This document shows, in pieces, positions 31,603-38,327 of a stretch of 38,327 nt of DNA. The DNA is from DASQPE01 sp041488455 (GTDB lineage Bacteria > Gemmatimonadota > Gemmatimonadetes > Gemmatimonadales > GWC2-71-9), in NCBI GenBank assembly GCA_041488455.1, contig JBGPPG010000018.1, positions 1 through 38,327 of the forward strand, written 5' to 3'. A program made the position numbers and the translations under genes. Under the pieces are notes generated by a model, which did not search any database, was not told where the DNA came from, and was given only the letters and a program-made list of their open reading frames with translations. Position 1 is the first letter of the stretch. Each line of letters opens with the position of its first letter.

Positions 31603-32721
31603 ATGATGGCTACAAAGACGACGCCCGCCCCCCAACGCACCGACGCCCCCTTGAAAACCCGCACCCTCGGTTACGCCGCGCTGGGGCCAACGACACCCTT
31701 GGCTCCCTTCGAGTTCGAGCGCAGGGAGCCGGGGCCGACCGACGTCCAGCTGGAGATCCTCTACTGCGGCGTCTGTCACTCGGACCTGCACCAGGTCCGC
31801 GACGAGTGGAGCGGCACCATCTATCCGATCGTGCCCGGGCATGAAATCGTCGGCCGGGTGACCCGCGTCGGCGCGCAGGTCAAGGGCTTCAAGGAAGGAC
31901 AGCTCGCCGCGGTGGGCTGCATGGTGGACTCGTGCCGGACGTGCCCCGAGTGCCGGGAAGGCCTGGAGCAGTTTTGCCGGAACGAGATCACATTCACATA
32001 CAACAGCCTGGACAAGCACACCGGCGGCATCACCTACGGCGGCTACTCCACCAGGATCGTGGTGGACGAGCACTTCGTGCTCCGGGTCTCGGACAAGCTC
32101 GATCCCGCCGCGGCCGCGCCGCTGCTGTGCGCCGGCATCACCACGTACTCACCGCTCCGTCACTGGGAGGTCGGGCCCGGCAGCAAGGTGGGGATCGTCG
32201 GCCTGGGCGGTCTGGGCCACATGGGCGTCAAGTTCGCCCATGCGTTCGGTGCGGAGGTGGCACTGTTCACGACGTCGCCGGGCAAGACCGCCGACGCCCG
32301 GCGCCTCGGCGCCGACGAGGTCGTCATCACCCGGAACCCCGACGAGCTCAAGAAGCTGGCGAACAGCTTCGACTTCATCCTCGACACCGTAGCCGCGCCG
32401 CACGACCTGAGCGCCTACCTCCGGCTTCTCAAGCGCGACGGAACGCTCTGCCTCGTCGGCGTGCCCGACCAGCCGCACCCGTCGCCTTCCGCGTTCGACC
32501 TCATCATCAAGCGGCGGCAGGTGGCGGGCTCCCTCATCGGCGGCATCCGGGAGACCCAGGAGATGCTGGACTTCTGCGCCCAGCACGGCATCGTGAGCGA
32601 GATCGAGAAGATTCCGATGCAAAAGATCAACGAGGCGTACGACCGGATGCTCAAGAGCGACGTGAAGTACCGGTTCGTGATCGACCTGGCGTCGGTCAAG
32701 GAAGGAGCTGCCACGGCCTGA
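31603..32721 (+). CDS. Zinc alcohol dehydrogenase (YahK/CAD family)
   Basis: 372 residues. AGGAG lies upstream of the tandem ATGs at 31603/31606. Catalytic zinc ligands are C55 in CGVCHSDLH, and H80-E81 in GHE; the structural zinc is bound by C111, C114, C117 and C125 (CRTCPEC...C). The coenzyme fold is marked by VGIVGLGGLGHMGVK. The sequence LLCAGITTYSPLRHW and the spacing match NADP-dependent cinnamyl-alcohol/aldehyde reductases such as YahK and Ahr, with about 15 extra residues at the N-terminus. It would interconvert aldehydes and alcohols in the cytoplasm. Stands alone; a hairpin follows the stop. Confidence 0.95.
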   Translation: MMATKTTPAPQRTDAPLKTRTLGYAALGPTTPLAPFEFERREPGPTDVQLEILYCGVCHSDLHQVRDEWSGTIYPIVPGHEIVGRVTRVGAQVKGFKEGQLAAVGCMVDSCRTCPECREGLEQFCRNEITFTYNSLDKHTGGITYGGYSTRIVVDEHFVLRVSDKLDPAAAAPLLCAGITTYSPLRHWEVGPGSKVGIVGLGGLGHMGVKFAHAFGAEVALFTTSPGKTADARRLGADEVVITRNPDELKKLANSFDFILDTVAAPHDLSAYLRLLKRDGTLCLVGVPDQPHPSPSAFDLIIKRRQVAGSLIGGIRETQEMLDFCAQHGIVSEIEKIPMQKINEAYDRMLKSDVKYRFVIDLASVKEGAATA

Positions 32722-32747
32722 GGTCGCCTGCAGGGGCGGCTGAACCG

Positions 32748-32778
32748 GAGCCCCGCGACGCAAGGCGTTGCGGGGCTC
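32748..32778 (+). terminator. Hairpin downstream of the alcohol dehydrogenase gene
   Basis: The arms GAGCCCCGC and GCGGGGCTC (32748-32756, 32770-32778) are perfectly complementary, and the inner bases extend the stem (ACGC/GCGT) to a three-base loop. It lies 26 bases past the stop. There is no T-run, so it may slow polymerase or protect the RNA end rather than terminate on its own. Confidence 0.5.
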
Positions 32779-32805
32779 TCACACTCCGGCAATAGCCACC
32801 GGATG

Positions 32806-33225
32806 TTACGATGTGGTGTCCGGCCGGCTCGAGCGATCGACCTCCATCCGCTGGCACGTGGCGTACACCTGGACCGTCTCCCATTCAACGGATGTCGTGA
32901 TCGGCTGGAGCCCGAGGGTCACACGCTCGCCGGGCTGTATGATCGTGTCCACGTCCACCGTGATCTCATGGTACTTCGGGAACAGGTCCTCGTACGCGAC
33001 GTGAAAGACGATATGGCCGATGGGATGATCCGCCCGGTTCTTGACGATGACCTGGGGTGCCCGCCCGGACAGAAAGATCCGCCGCACCTGGAGCGGGCAG
33101 TCGGTTTTCGGTCCGCAGCGAGCGGCCAGCGTGGCCGCGAGCCCGACCATCAAGCCGAGCCGGCGACCGGGGCTCAGCCTGGCGCGTAGTTGAAGCGTCG
33201 GCGGAATGCTGCTTGAAAGAGCCAT
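32806..33225 (-). CDS. Small secreted hypothetical protein
   Basis: 139 residues from the ATG at 33225; the frame is open further upstream but the extra part is low-quality sequence antisense to the MocA-like gene. The N-terminus has a basic stretch and a hydrophobic segment (LGLMVGLAATLAARCG, about 28-44) like a signal or lipoprotein leader. The rest is strand-rich (RRIFLSGRAPQVIVKNRADHPIGHIVFHVAYEDLF, VDTIIQPGERVTLGL, WETVQVYATC), suggesting a small beta sandwich of the FxLYD or fibronectin type. I do not recognise it. It is divergent from the MocA-like gene. Confidence 0.65.
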   Translation of the reverse strand: MALSSSIPPTLQLRARLSPGRRLGLMVGLAATLAARCGPKTDCPLQVRRIFLSGRAPQVIVKNRADHPIGHIVFHVAYEDLFPKYHEITVDVDTIIQPGERVTLGLQPITTSVEWETVQVYATCQRMEVDRSSRPDTTS

Positions 33226-33360
33226 GTCGCCAAAATGCACGGTCCGGCCGCCCGCGGAAGTGGGTCCGCGTAACGGACCCGTCACCCCGTGGCTCGGCGC
33301 GCCTAGGCAACTCCCCGGTTCAGAGATAGCGTTAGAGACTAGCAATCGAGGGAGTGGCAA

Positions 33361-33966
33361 GTGCCGACTGACCCAACGGGCGCCGTGGCGGGACTTCTGC
33401 TCGCGGCCGGCTCGTCCATCCGCATGGGCCGGAACAAGCTCCTGTTCACGTTCAACGGCGAAACGATCGTCCGGCGCGCCGCCCGTCGCGCGCTGGCGGT
33501 TCTCGACCCGGTGGTCGTGGTGCTCGGCCACGAAGCCGACCGTATCCGGGACGAGCTGGCGGGCCTGCCGTGCCTGACCGCCGTCAATCCTGACCACTCG
33601 CAAGGGATCCATGCCTCGGTGCGGGCCGGCCTCGCCGCACTCCCGGCGGAGGTCGAGGCGGCCGTGGTGTTGCTCGCCGACATGCCACTCGTCACCTCAG
33701 CCATGATCGCCGAGCTCGTGGACCGGTACCGGCGGAGCGGCGCCCCGCTCGTCATCTCACAATACGGCGATGCGATCGCCCCACCGCATCTCTACGCCCG
33801 CTCGCTCTTCCCCGACCTGGCCCAGGCCGAGGGATGCGGCAAGCAGGTCATCCACCGGCACCGCGCCGAAGCCGTTGTCCTCTCGTGGCCGGACGCGGCG
33901 CTCACGGATCTCGACGTGCCCGCCGACCGGGAGCGGGTCGAGGCTCTGCTCGCCACGGAGACCTGA
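33361..33966 (+). CDS. MocA/MobA-like nucleotidyltransferase
   Basis: 201 residues from a GTG start with GGGAG upstream. The nucleotide-binding signature is LLLAAGSSIRMGRNKLL (12-28) and the metal-binding LADMP (105-109), the pattern of MocA (CTP:molybdopterin cytidylyltransferase) rather than MobA. The rest (VVVVLGHEADRIRDEL, NPDHSQGIHASVRAGL, PPHLYARSLFPDL) fits the family. MocA makes the cytosine-dinucleotide cofactor of xanthine-dehydrogenase-family enzymes. Here the usual GDKGAR-like loop reads GCGKQV, so another nucleotidyltransferase role is possible. It is not next to a molybdoenzyme; an iron-sulfur subunit of such an enzyme is 18 kb away. Confidence 0.88.
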   Translation: MPTDPTGAVAGLLLAAGSSIRMGRNKLLFTFNGETIVRRAARRALAVLDPVVVVLGHEADRIRDELAGLPCLTAVNPDHSQGIHASVRAGLAALPAEVEAAVVLLADMPLVTSAMIAELVDRYRRSGAPLVISQYGDAIAPPHLYARSLFPDLAQAEGCGKQVIHRHRAEAVVLSWPDAALTDLDVPADRERVEALLATET

Positions 33967-34011
33967 TGCGCCAAGACTCCATCATCCTCGCTGGCGGCGC
34001 GAGATCGGCCG

Positions 34012-35334
34012 CTAGCGGCGGACGATCTCTCCACCCTTCATCACCAGCTGCACCTTCCGGAGCGCGGACACGTCCCGGGTCGGATCGCCGGTGACCGCGA
34101 CGAGATCCGCGAGGAGCCCCGGCGCGATCCGGCCGAGCCGGTCGTCCAGGTGGAAGATGCGGGCGTTGACGCTCGTCGCGGACTTGAGCGCGGCGAGCGG
34201 CGTCATCCCGTACTCCACCATCGCCTCGAGCTCGCGCACGTTGTCGCCGTGGGAGAAGACGCCGACGTCGCCGCCGAAGCAGATCGTCACCCCGGCCTCG
34301 AGCGCGGCGCGGAAGCTCCGGCGCTTCTGCTCCAGCGCGGGCGTGGGCGGCGCCCGACCCTTCACCCAGCCGCCGAAGTACTTCGCATAGGCCTCCGCCG
34401 CGGCGAGCGTGGGGCAGAGGGCCACGCCCTTCTGGCGCATCAGCCGGAACACGTCGGGCGTGCCCTCGTCGCCGTGCTCCACGGTCTCGACCCCGGCCAT
34501 CACGGCGTGCCGCATCCCCTCCGCCGTCATCGCGTGGGCCGCCACCGGGCGCCCCGCACCCCGCGCCGTCTCCACGGCCGCACGCAGCTCCTCTTCGGTG
34601 AACGTCGGCAGCATCTCGCCCCCGGGGCCCCAGCCGTAGTCGGCGTACACCTTGATCCAGTCCGCGCCGTGGCTCAGCTGGCTCCGCACCACCCGCGCGA
34701 TTTCCTCGGCGCCCGTCGCCTCCTCCGCGCCTTGCGGCGGATCGAAAGAGTAGTCCCGGCGGCGAGGGCCGTAGCTCCCGGTGGCGACGATCGCGCGCGT
34801 GACCACGAGCAGCCTGGGGCCCGGTACCACGCCCCGATCGATGGCCTGCTTGAGCTGTACGTCGTAGTCGAACGCTCCCTCGGTGCCCAGGTCGCGCTCG
34901 GACGTAATGCCGGCCTCGAGCGTGGCCCGTGCGTGCGCCACCGCCTCCGCCATCCGGAAGCCGGCCCGCTCGCGCAGGACCTGATCGTCCCAGAGGGCTT
35001 CGTCGTACGGGTGGAGGAAGAGATGCGAGTGGCCTTCGATGAGACCCGGGATGAGGGTGGCTCCCGGGAGGGCGATACGCTCGACGCCTGCCGGCACCGT
35101 CACCCGCTCCGCCAGGCCCACCGCCTCGATCCGCTCGCCGTGCACGAGGACCACCCAACCGCGCCGGGGCGCATCCGCTACACCGTCCCACACCGCGTCG
35201 GGAACGAGCAGCTCGACCTTGGTGCTGTCGGTCGCCGGAGGGGATTGGGAGGCCAGGGGGGCGGTGACTGTGGCGACGACGAGCGCGAGCACGGGCAGCG
35301 GGCCCGGTGTCCTGCGGTGGATGGCGGTGTGCAT
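34012..35334 (-). CDS. Secreted amidohydrolase
   Basis: 440 residues with a signal peptide ending LASQS. Metal and catalytic residues fall as expected: H102 and H104 in GHSHLF, a candidate carbamylated Lys228 in DWIKVYADYG, H267 in AAHAMT, H287 in VEHGDEG and Asp356 in FGGDVG. The front part (AVWDGVADAPRRGWVVLVHGERIEAVG, then ATLIPGLIEGHSH) and the end (LGRIAPGLLADLVAVTGDPTRD) are typical of the imidazolonepropionase-like Xaa-Pro dipeptidase group. It is a relative of the amidohydrolase at 12891-14900 but lacks that protein's N-terminal beta domain. The substrate is unknown. The ribosome-binding site is weak. Confidence 0.94.
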   Translation of the reverse strand: MHTAIHRRTPGPLPVLALVVATVTAPLASQSPPATDSTKVELLVPDAVWDGVADAPRRGWVVLVHGERIEAVGLAERVTVPAGVERIALPGATLIPGLIEGHSHLFLHPYDEALWDDQVLRERAGFRMAEAVAHARATLEAGITSERDLGTEGAFDYDVQLKQAIDRGVVPGPRLLVVTRAIVATGSYGPRRRDYSFDPPQGAEEATGAEEIARVVRSQLSHGADWIKVYADYGWGPGGEMLPTFTEEELRAAVETARGAGRPVAAHAMTAEGMRHAVMAGVETVEHGDEGTPDVFRLMRQKGVALCPTLAAAEAYAKYFGGWVKGRAPPTPALEQKRRSFRAALEAGVTICFGGDVGVFSHGDNVRELEAMVEYGMTPLAALKSATSVNARIFHLDDRLGRIAPGLLADLVAVTGDPTRDVSALRKVQLVMKGGEIVRR

Positions 35335-35466
35335 GGACGGGAACTTATGCCGCGGCGGCGCGGAGGGGCAATCTGAGACCGGGCTACAATCGCGACCGCG
35401 GACCCGCTACCGTTTTGTCGCTCAGACTGAACGCGCGCTACTGAACACCCGAGGTCCCACGGGCGA

Positions 35467-37224
35467 ATGCCGTTCTTCCGGTTGATCTTCCCGGTCCCCG
35501 CGACCCCCGCGTCCGCGGGAACGGAGCGCACCCGCACGCCCCGCTGGGTGGACCTGCTCCTGTTCGGGGTGCTGGTGGCGGCGGGCTACGGGATCGTGCG
35601 GGCGACGGCCGGCTGGCGGGAGCCGATTCCGGCGCGGCTGGAAGTGGACCTGTCCCCCTGGCAGCTCCCCCGCTACGCCGGACTCTCGACGCTCCGGATG
35701 GCGTTCGCCTACCTGCTGTCGCTGGTCTTCAGCCTGGTCTATGCCCGCCTGGCGGTCGCATCCCGGGCCGCGGAGCGGGTCATGCTGCCGCTGCTGGACA
35801 TCCTCCAGAGCATCCCGATCCTCTCGTTCATGCCCGGCGTGGTGCTGGCACTCGCCGCGCTTCTGCCGGGACGAACTCTCGGGCTCGAGCTGGCCGCCAT
35901 CGTGCTCATCTTCACCAGCCAGGCGTGGAACATGGCGTTCAGCTTCCACCAGTCGCTGATCACCATCCCGACGCAGCTCTCCGAGGCGGCCCGCATCTAC
36001 CGCCTCGGTTTCTGGCAGCGATTCAGCCGGCTGGAGCTCCCGTTCGGGGCCATCGCGCTGATCGCCAACAGCATGATGAGCTGGGCCGGCGGCTGGTTCT
36101 TCCTCATGGCGTCGGAGCAGTTCACCCTCGGCGCCAAGGACCTCCGCCTCCCGGGTCTCGGCAGCTATCTCGCCCACGCCGCCGAGCTGGGCGATACCCA
36201 TGCGCTCCTGCTCGGGCTGCTCACCCTCGTCGCGGTCATCCTGCTGCTGGATCAGCTCATCTGGCGCCCGCTCGTGGCCTGGTCCGACCGGTTCAAGGTG
36301 GAGCAATCTACTTCCGGCGATGCGTCCACCTCCCCCGTGCTCGAGATCCTGCGCGGGTCCGAGCTGGTGGCTCAGACGAGGAGAGCGCTCGGCCCTGCCC
36401 TCCGCCGCCTCGACGCGTGGCTCACGCTCGTGACGGATCGTTCCGCCCGCCAGCCGTTCGACCCCCGGCGCGCGGCGCGGCGCCGTGCCTTGGGCGTCGT
36501 GGTGGGAGGCGCCGCCCTCGTGGGGACCATCTGGGGACTCGTTGCCGCGATCCACGCCCTCGCCGGTCTCAATTCGGCCGACTGGAACATCCTGGTCCGG
36601 AGCGCGGCGGCGACGTTCACGCGCACGGGCATCGCGCTCGTCATCGCGGTCGCCTGGACCGTCCCCGTGGGGGTGGCCATCGGCATGAATCCCCGGTGGG
36701 CCCAGCGGGCCGCGCCCATTGTCCAGACGATCGCGTCGGTGCCGGCCACCGCGGTCTTCCCGGTGCTGCTCCTCGTATTGCTCCAGCTGCCCGGTGGCCT
36801 CAACGTGGCGGCGGTCGCCCTCATGCTGCTGGGCACCCAGTGGTATGTGCTCTTCAACGTGATCGCCGGGGCGAGCGCCATTCCGTCCGATCTCCGCGAG
36901 GCCGCCCGCACCTTCCGGCTGAGCGGCTTTCAGCGTTGGCGCAGGCTGATCCTCCCCGCCATCTTTCCTTATCTGGTGACGGGCATGATCACGGCGACCG
37001 GAGGCGCATGGAACGCCAGCATCGTGTCCGAGTACGTGAGCTTCGGCGGCAAGAAGATCAGCACGACGGGCCTCGGGGCCGTCATCGCCGAGGCCGCGGA
37101 CAACGGCAACGGCCGGCTGCTGCTGGCCGGCACGCTGGTGATGGCGCTGGTCGTGATCGCGACCAACCGGCTGCTTTGGCGCCGGTTGTACCGCCTGGCC
37201 GAGGTGCGGTTCCGGCTCGAATAG
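35467..37224 (+). CDS. Fused ABC importer permease, two domains (NitT/TauT type)
   Basis: 585 residues. Two complete BPD_transp_1 permease domains lie in one chain: about 65-270 and 375-575. Each has the EAA loop that contacts the ATPase: EAARIYRLGFWQRFSRLELP and EAARTFRLSGFQRWRRLILP. A linker of about 100 residues with one additional helix joins them. A short non-hydrophobic N-terminus precedes TM1. This fused form would replace the usual homodimer. The sequence resembles SsuC/NrtB-type permeases for nitrate, sulfonates or taurine; the substrate cannot be deduced. The ATPase gene starts 10 bases after its stop. No substrate-binding protein is visible in this window. Confidence 0.93.
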   Translation: MPFFRLIFPVPATPASAGTERTRTPRWVDLLLFGVLVAAGYGIVRATAGWREPIPARLEVDLSPWQLPRYAGLSTLRMAFAYLLSLVFSLVYARLAVASRAAERVMLPLLDILQSIPILSFMPGVVLALAALLPGRTLGLELAAIVLIFTSQAWNMAFSFHQSLITIPTQLSEAARIYRLGFWQRFSRLELPFGAIALIANSMMSWAGGWFFLMASEQFTLGAKDLRLPGLGSYLAHAAELGDTHALLLGLLTLVAVILLLDQLIWRPLVAWSDRFKVEQSTSGDASTSPVLEILRGSELVAQTRRALGPALRRLDAWLTLVTDRSARQPFDPRRAARRRALGVVVGGAALVGTIWGLVAAIHALAGLNSADWNILVRSAAATFTRTGIALVIAVAWTVPVGVAIGMNPRWAQRAAPIVQTIASVPATAVFPVLLLVLLQLPGGLNVAAVALMLLGTQWYVLFNVIAGASAIPSDLREAARTFRLSGFQRWRRLILPAIFPYLVTGMITATGGAWNASIVSEYVSFGGKKISTTGLGAVIAEAADNGNGRLLLAGTLVMALVVIATNRLLWRRLYRLAEVRFRLE

Positions 37225-37234
37225 GAGTGGTGGA

Positions 37235-38327
37235 ATGGCGTCACTTGCCCATGTCGAAGCGCCGGTTGGAGAAGGGCTCCTCGCGGCGCGCGGCGTCCGC
37301 AAGGTCTTCGCGGCCGATCGCACGCCCGTGCTCGAGGACGTCACCGTCGAGCTCAGGGCCGGCGAATTCGTGGCGCTGCTCGGGCCCTCGGGATCGGGCA
37401 AGTCGACGCTGCTCAGGATCCTGTCGGGCCTCACCGAGCCGACCGAGGGCCTGGTGCTGGTGCACGGCACCCCGCTCGCGGGCGTGAATCCCCACGTCGC
37501 CATCGTCTTCCAGAGCTTCGCGCTGTTTCCCTGGCTCACGGTCCAGCAGAACGTGGAGCTGGGCCTGCTGCCGTTGCGCCTGCCCGAGGAGCAGCGGCAT
37601 GCGCGCGCCTTGAAGGCCATCGACCTGATCGGGCTGGATGGGTTCGAGGAGGCGTTCCCCAAGGAGCTGTCCGGCGGTATGCGGCAGCGGGTAGGCTTCG
37701 CCCGCGCGCTGGTGGTGCAGCCGGAGATCCTCTTCCTCGACGAGCCCTTCTCCGCACTCGACGTCCTCACCGCGGAGAACCTGCGCACCGAGCTCCAGGA
37801 GCTCTGGACCGAGCGCGCCATTCCCACGCGCGCCATTCTCATGGTGACGCACAATGTGGACGAGGCCGTGTCGCTCGCGGACCGCATCCTGATCTTCGGC
37901 GCGAACCCGGGGCGGATCCGTGTCGAGCTCGAAGGGGTGCCCCTCGCCGACCGGCGGCGCAAGACACCGCTACGGGCTCAGCTGGTGGACACGATCTATC
38001 AGGTCATGACCAATCCCGAGCTCGACGCGACGGCGCTGGTCGCTGAGCACCGGGCGCGCGGAGTGGTGGCGCGGCCGCATACCGACTCCGGGCGCCGCCG
38101 CCGCTATCAGGTGCTCCCCGACGTCAGCACCGACGATCTCATCGGCCTCGTGCAGTACCTGGCCGGCATCGGCGGCCAGGTGGAGCTCCTGGCCCTCGGG
38201 CGCGATCTCCAGATGGAGGCCGACGACCTGCTACCCCTCATCGAAGCCGCCGATCTGGTGGGCCTGGCCGATCTCCGGGAGCGCGTCGTCGTGGTGACGG
38301 CGTTGGGCCGCCGGTTCGCGGAGGCCC
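37235..38327 (+). CDS. ABC importer ATPase with AAA-associated C-terminal domain, cut by window edge
   Basis: The first 364 residues are seen; the frame runs off the right edge. AGGAG precedes the ATG at 37235. The ATPase domain has Walker A GPSGSGKST (50-58), Q-loop Q93, signature LSGGMRQ (145-151), Walker B ILFLDEP (D169, E170) and the switch His206. The spacing and the sequence FALFPWLTVQQNVELGL are of the NitT/TauT (SsuB/NrtC) group. Past residue 290 a second domain begins (YQVLPDVSTDDLIGLVQYLAG, LPLIEAADLVGLADLRE), matching the AAA-associated C-terminal domain that some members of this group carry, perhaps as a regulatory module. It forms an operon with the fused permease. Confidence 0.93.
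   Translation, partial: MASLAHVEAPVGEGLLAARGVRKVFAADRTPVLEDVTVELRAGEFVALLGPSGSGKSTLLRILSGLTEPTEGLVLVHGTPLAGVNPHVAIVFQSFALFPWLTVQQNVELGLLPLRLPEEQRHARALKAIDLIGLDGFEEAFPKELSGGMRQRVGFARALVVQPEILFLDEPFSALDVLTAENLRTELQELWTERAIPTRAILMVTHNVDEAVSLADRILIFGANPGRIRVELEGVPLADRRRKTPLRAQLVDTIYQVMTNPELDATALVAEHRARGVVARPHTDSGRRRRYQVLPDVSTDDLIGLVQYLAGIGGQVELLALGRDLQMEADDLLPLIEAADLVGLADLRERVVVVTALGRRFAEA

Noticed and set aside
35422..37962. 846-codon minus-strand open frame over the ABC operon
   Set aside because: Antisense shadow of the permease and ATPase genes, both with full motifs; the product is low-quality Arg/Pro/Glu-rich sequence.

Overview
This is a very GC-rich bacterial window with densely packed, short-spaced genes on both strands. 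I see no phage, transposon, CRISPR or RNA gene. The gene style suggests a soil or sediment bacterium of the Gemmatimonadota or a similar deep-branching Gram-negative phylum: a Ser/Thr kinase fused to a TPR tail, secreted amidohydrolases with signal peptides ending in 'SAQ', many lipoproteins, a PEP-CTERM protein and a DUF6600 wall-type protein. The phylum is an inference from gene style; no marker gene is present to prove it.

Layout, left part (1-18.5 kb). A coiled-coil protein runs off the left edge on the minus strand, facing a lipoprotein cytochrome c (754-1308) and an unrecognised 170-aa protein. An APC-type amino-acid permease and a tiny basic DUF6496-like protein follow on the minus strand, divergent from the long helicase lhr (3558-7895). 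Next come a BBE-type FAD oxidase, a DUF4142 lipoprotein, and a membrane PAS-GGDEF-EAL c-di-GMP enzyme with both catalytic signatures intact. A [2Fe-2S] subunit of the xanthine-dehydrogenase family is translationally coupled to a secreted amidohydrolase. A FecR/DUF6600 lipoprotein overlaps tail-to-tail with a Kelch lipoprotein.

Middle (18.7-24.8 kb). The most coherent unit is a plus-strand run: an 81-aa helical protein, a Rieske iron-sulfur protein, a full-length cytochrome b fused to a C-terminal cytochrome c, a selenium-binding-protein/methanethiol-oxidase (SBP56) homologue, and an overlapping (GTGA) multi-pass membrane protein. It reads as a compact two-gene quinol:cytochrome c reductase co-transcribed with a C1-sulfur oxidase. 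Downstream are an unrecognised 4-TM protein, then an HAD phosphatase preceded by a TTGACA promoter and a strong terminator-like hairpin in its leader, then a small PQ-loop-like membrane protein.

Right part (24.9-38.3 kb). The Ser/Thr kinase-FlgO-TPR receptor, a SnoaL-like protein, a PEP-CTERM protein, a double VOC protein, a glycine-zipper lipoprotein with a perfect intrinsic terminator, an apparently 5'-truncated duplicated-domain protein, a YahK-type zinc alcohol dehydrogenase, a small secreted protein, a MocA/MobA-like nucleotidyltransferase and a second secreted amidohydrolase follow. The window ends in an operon for a NitT/TauT-type ABC importer: a two-domain fused permease and an ATPase with a C-terminal AAA-associated domain, cut by the right edge.

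All calls come from reading motifs by eye; no database search was run. Long antisense open frames are common here because of the GC content and were rejected.
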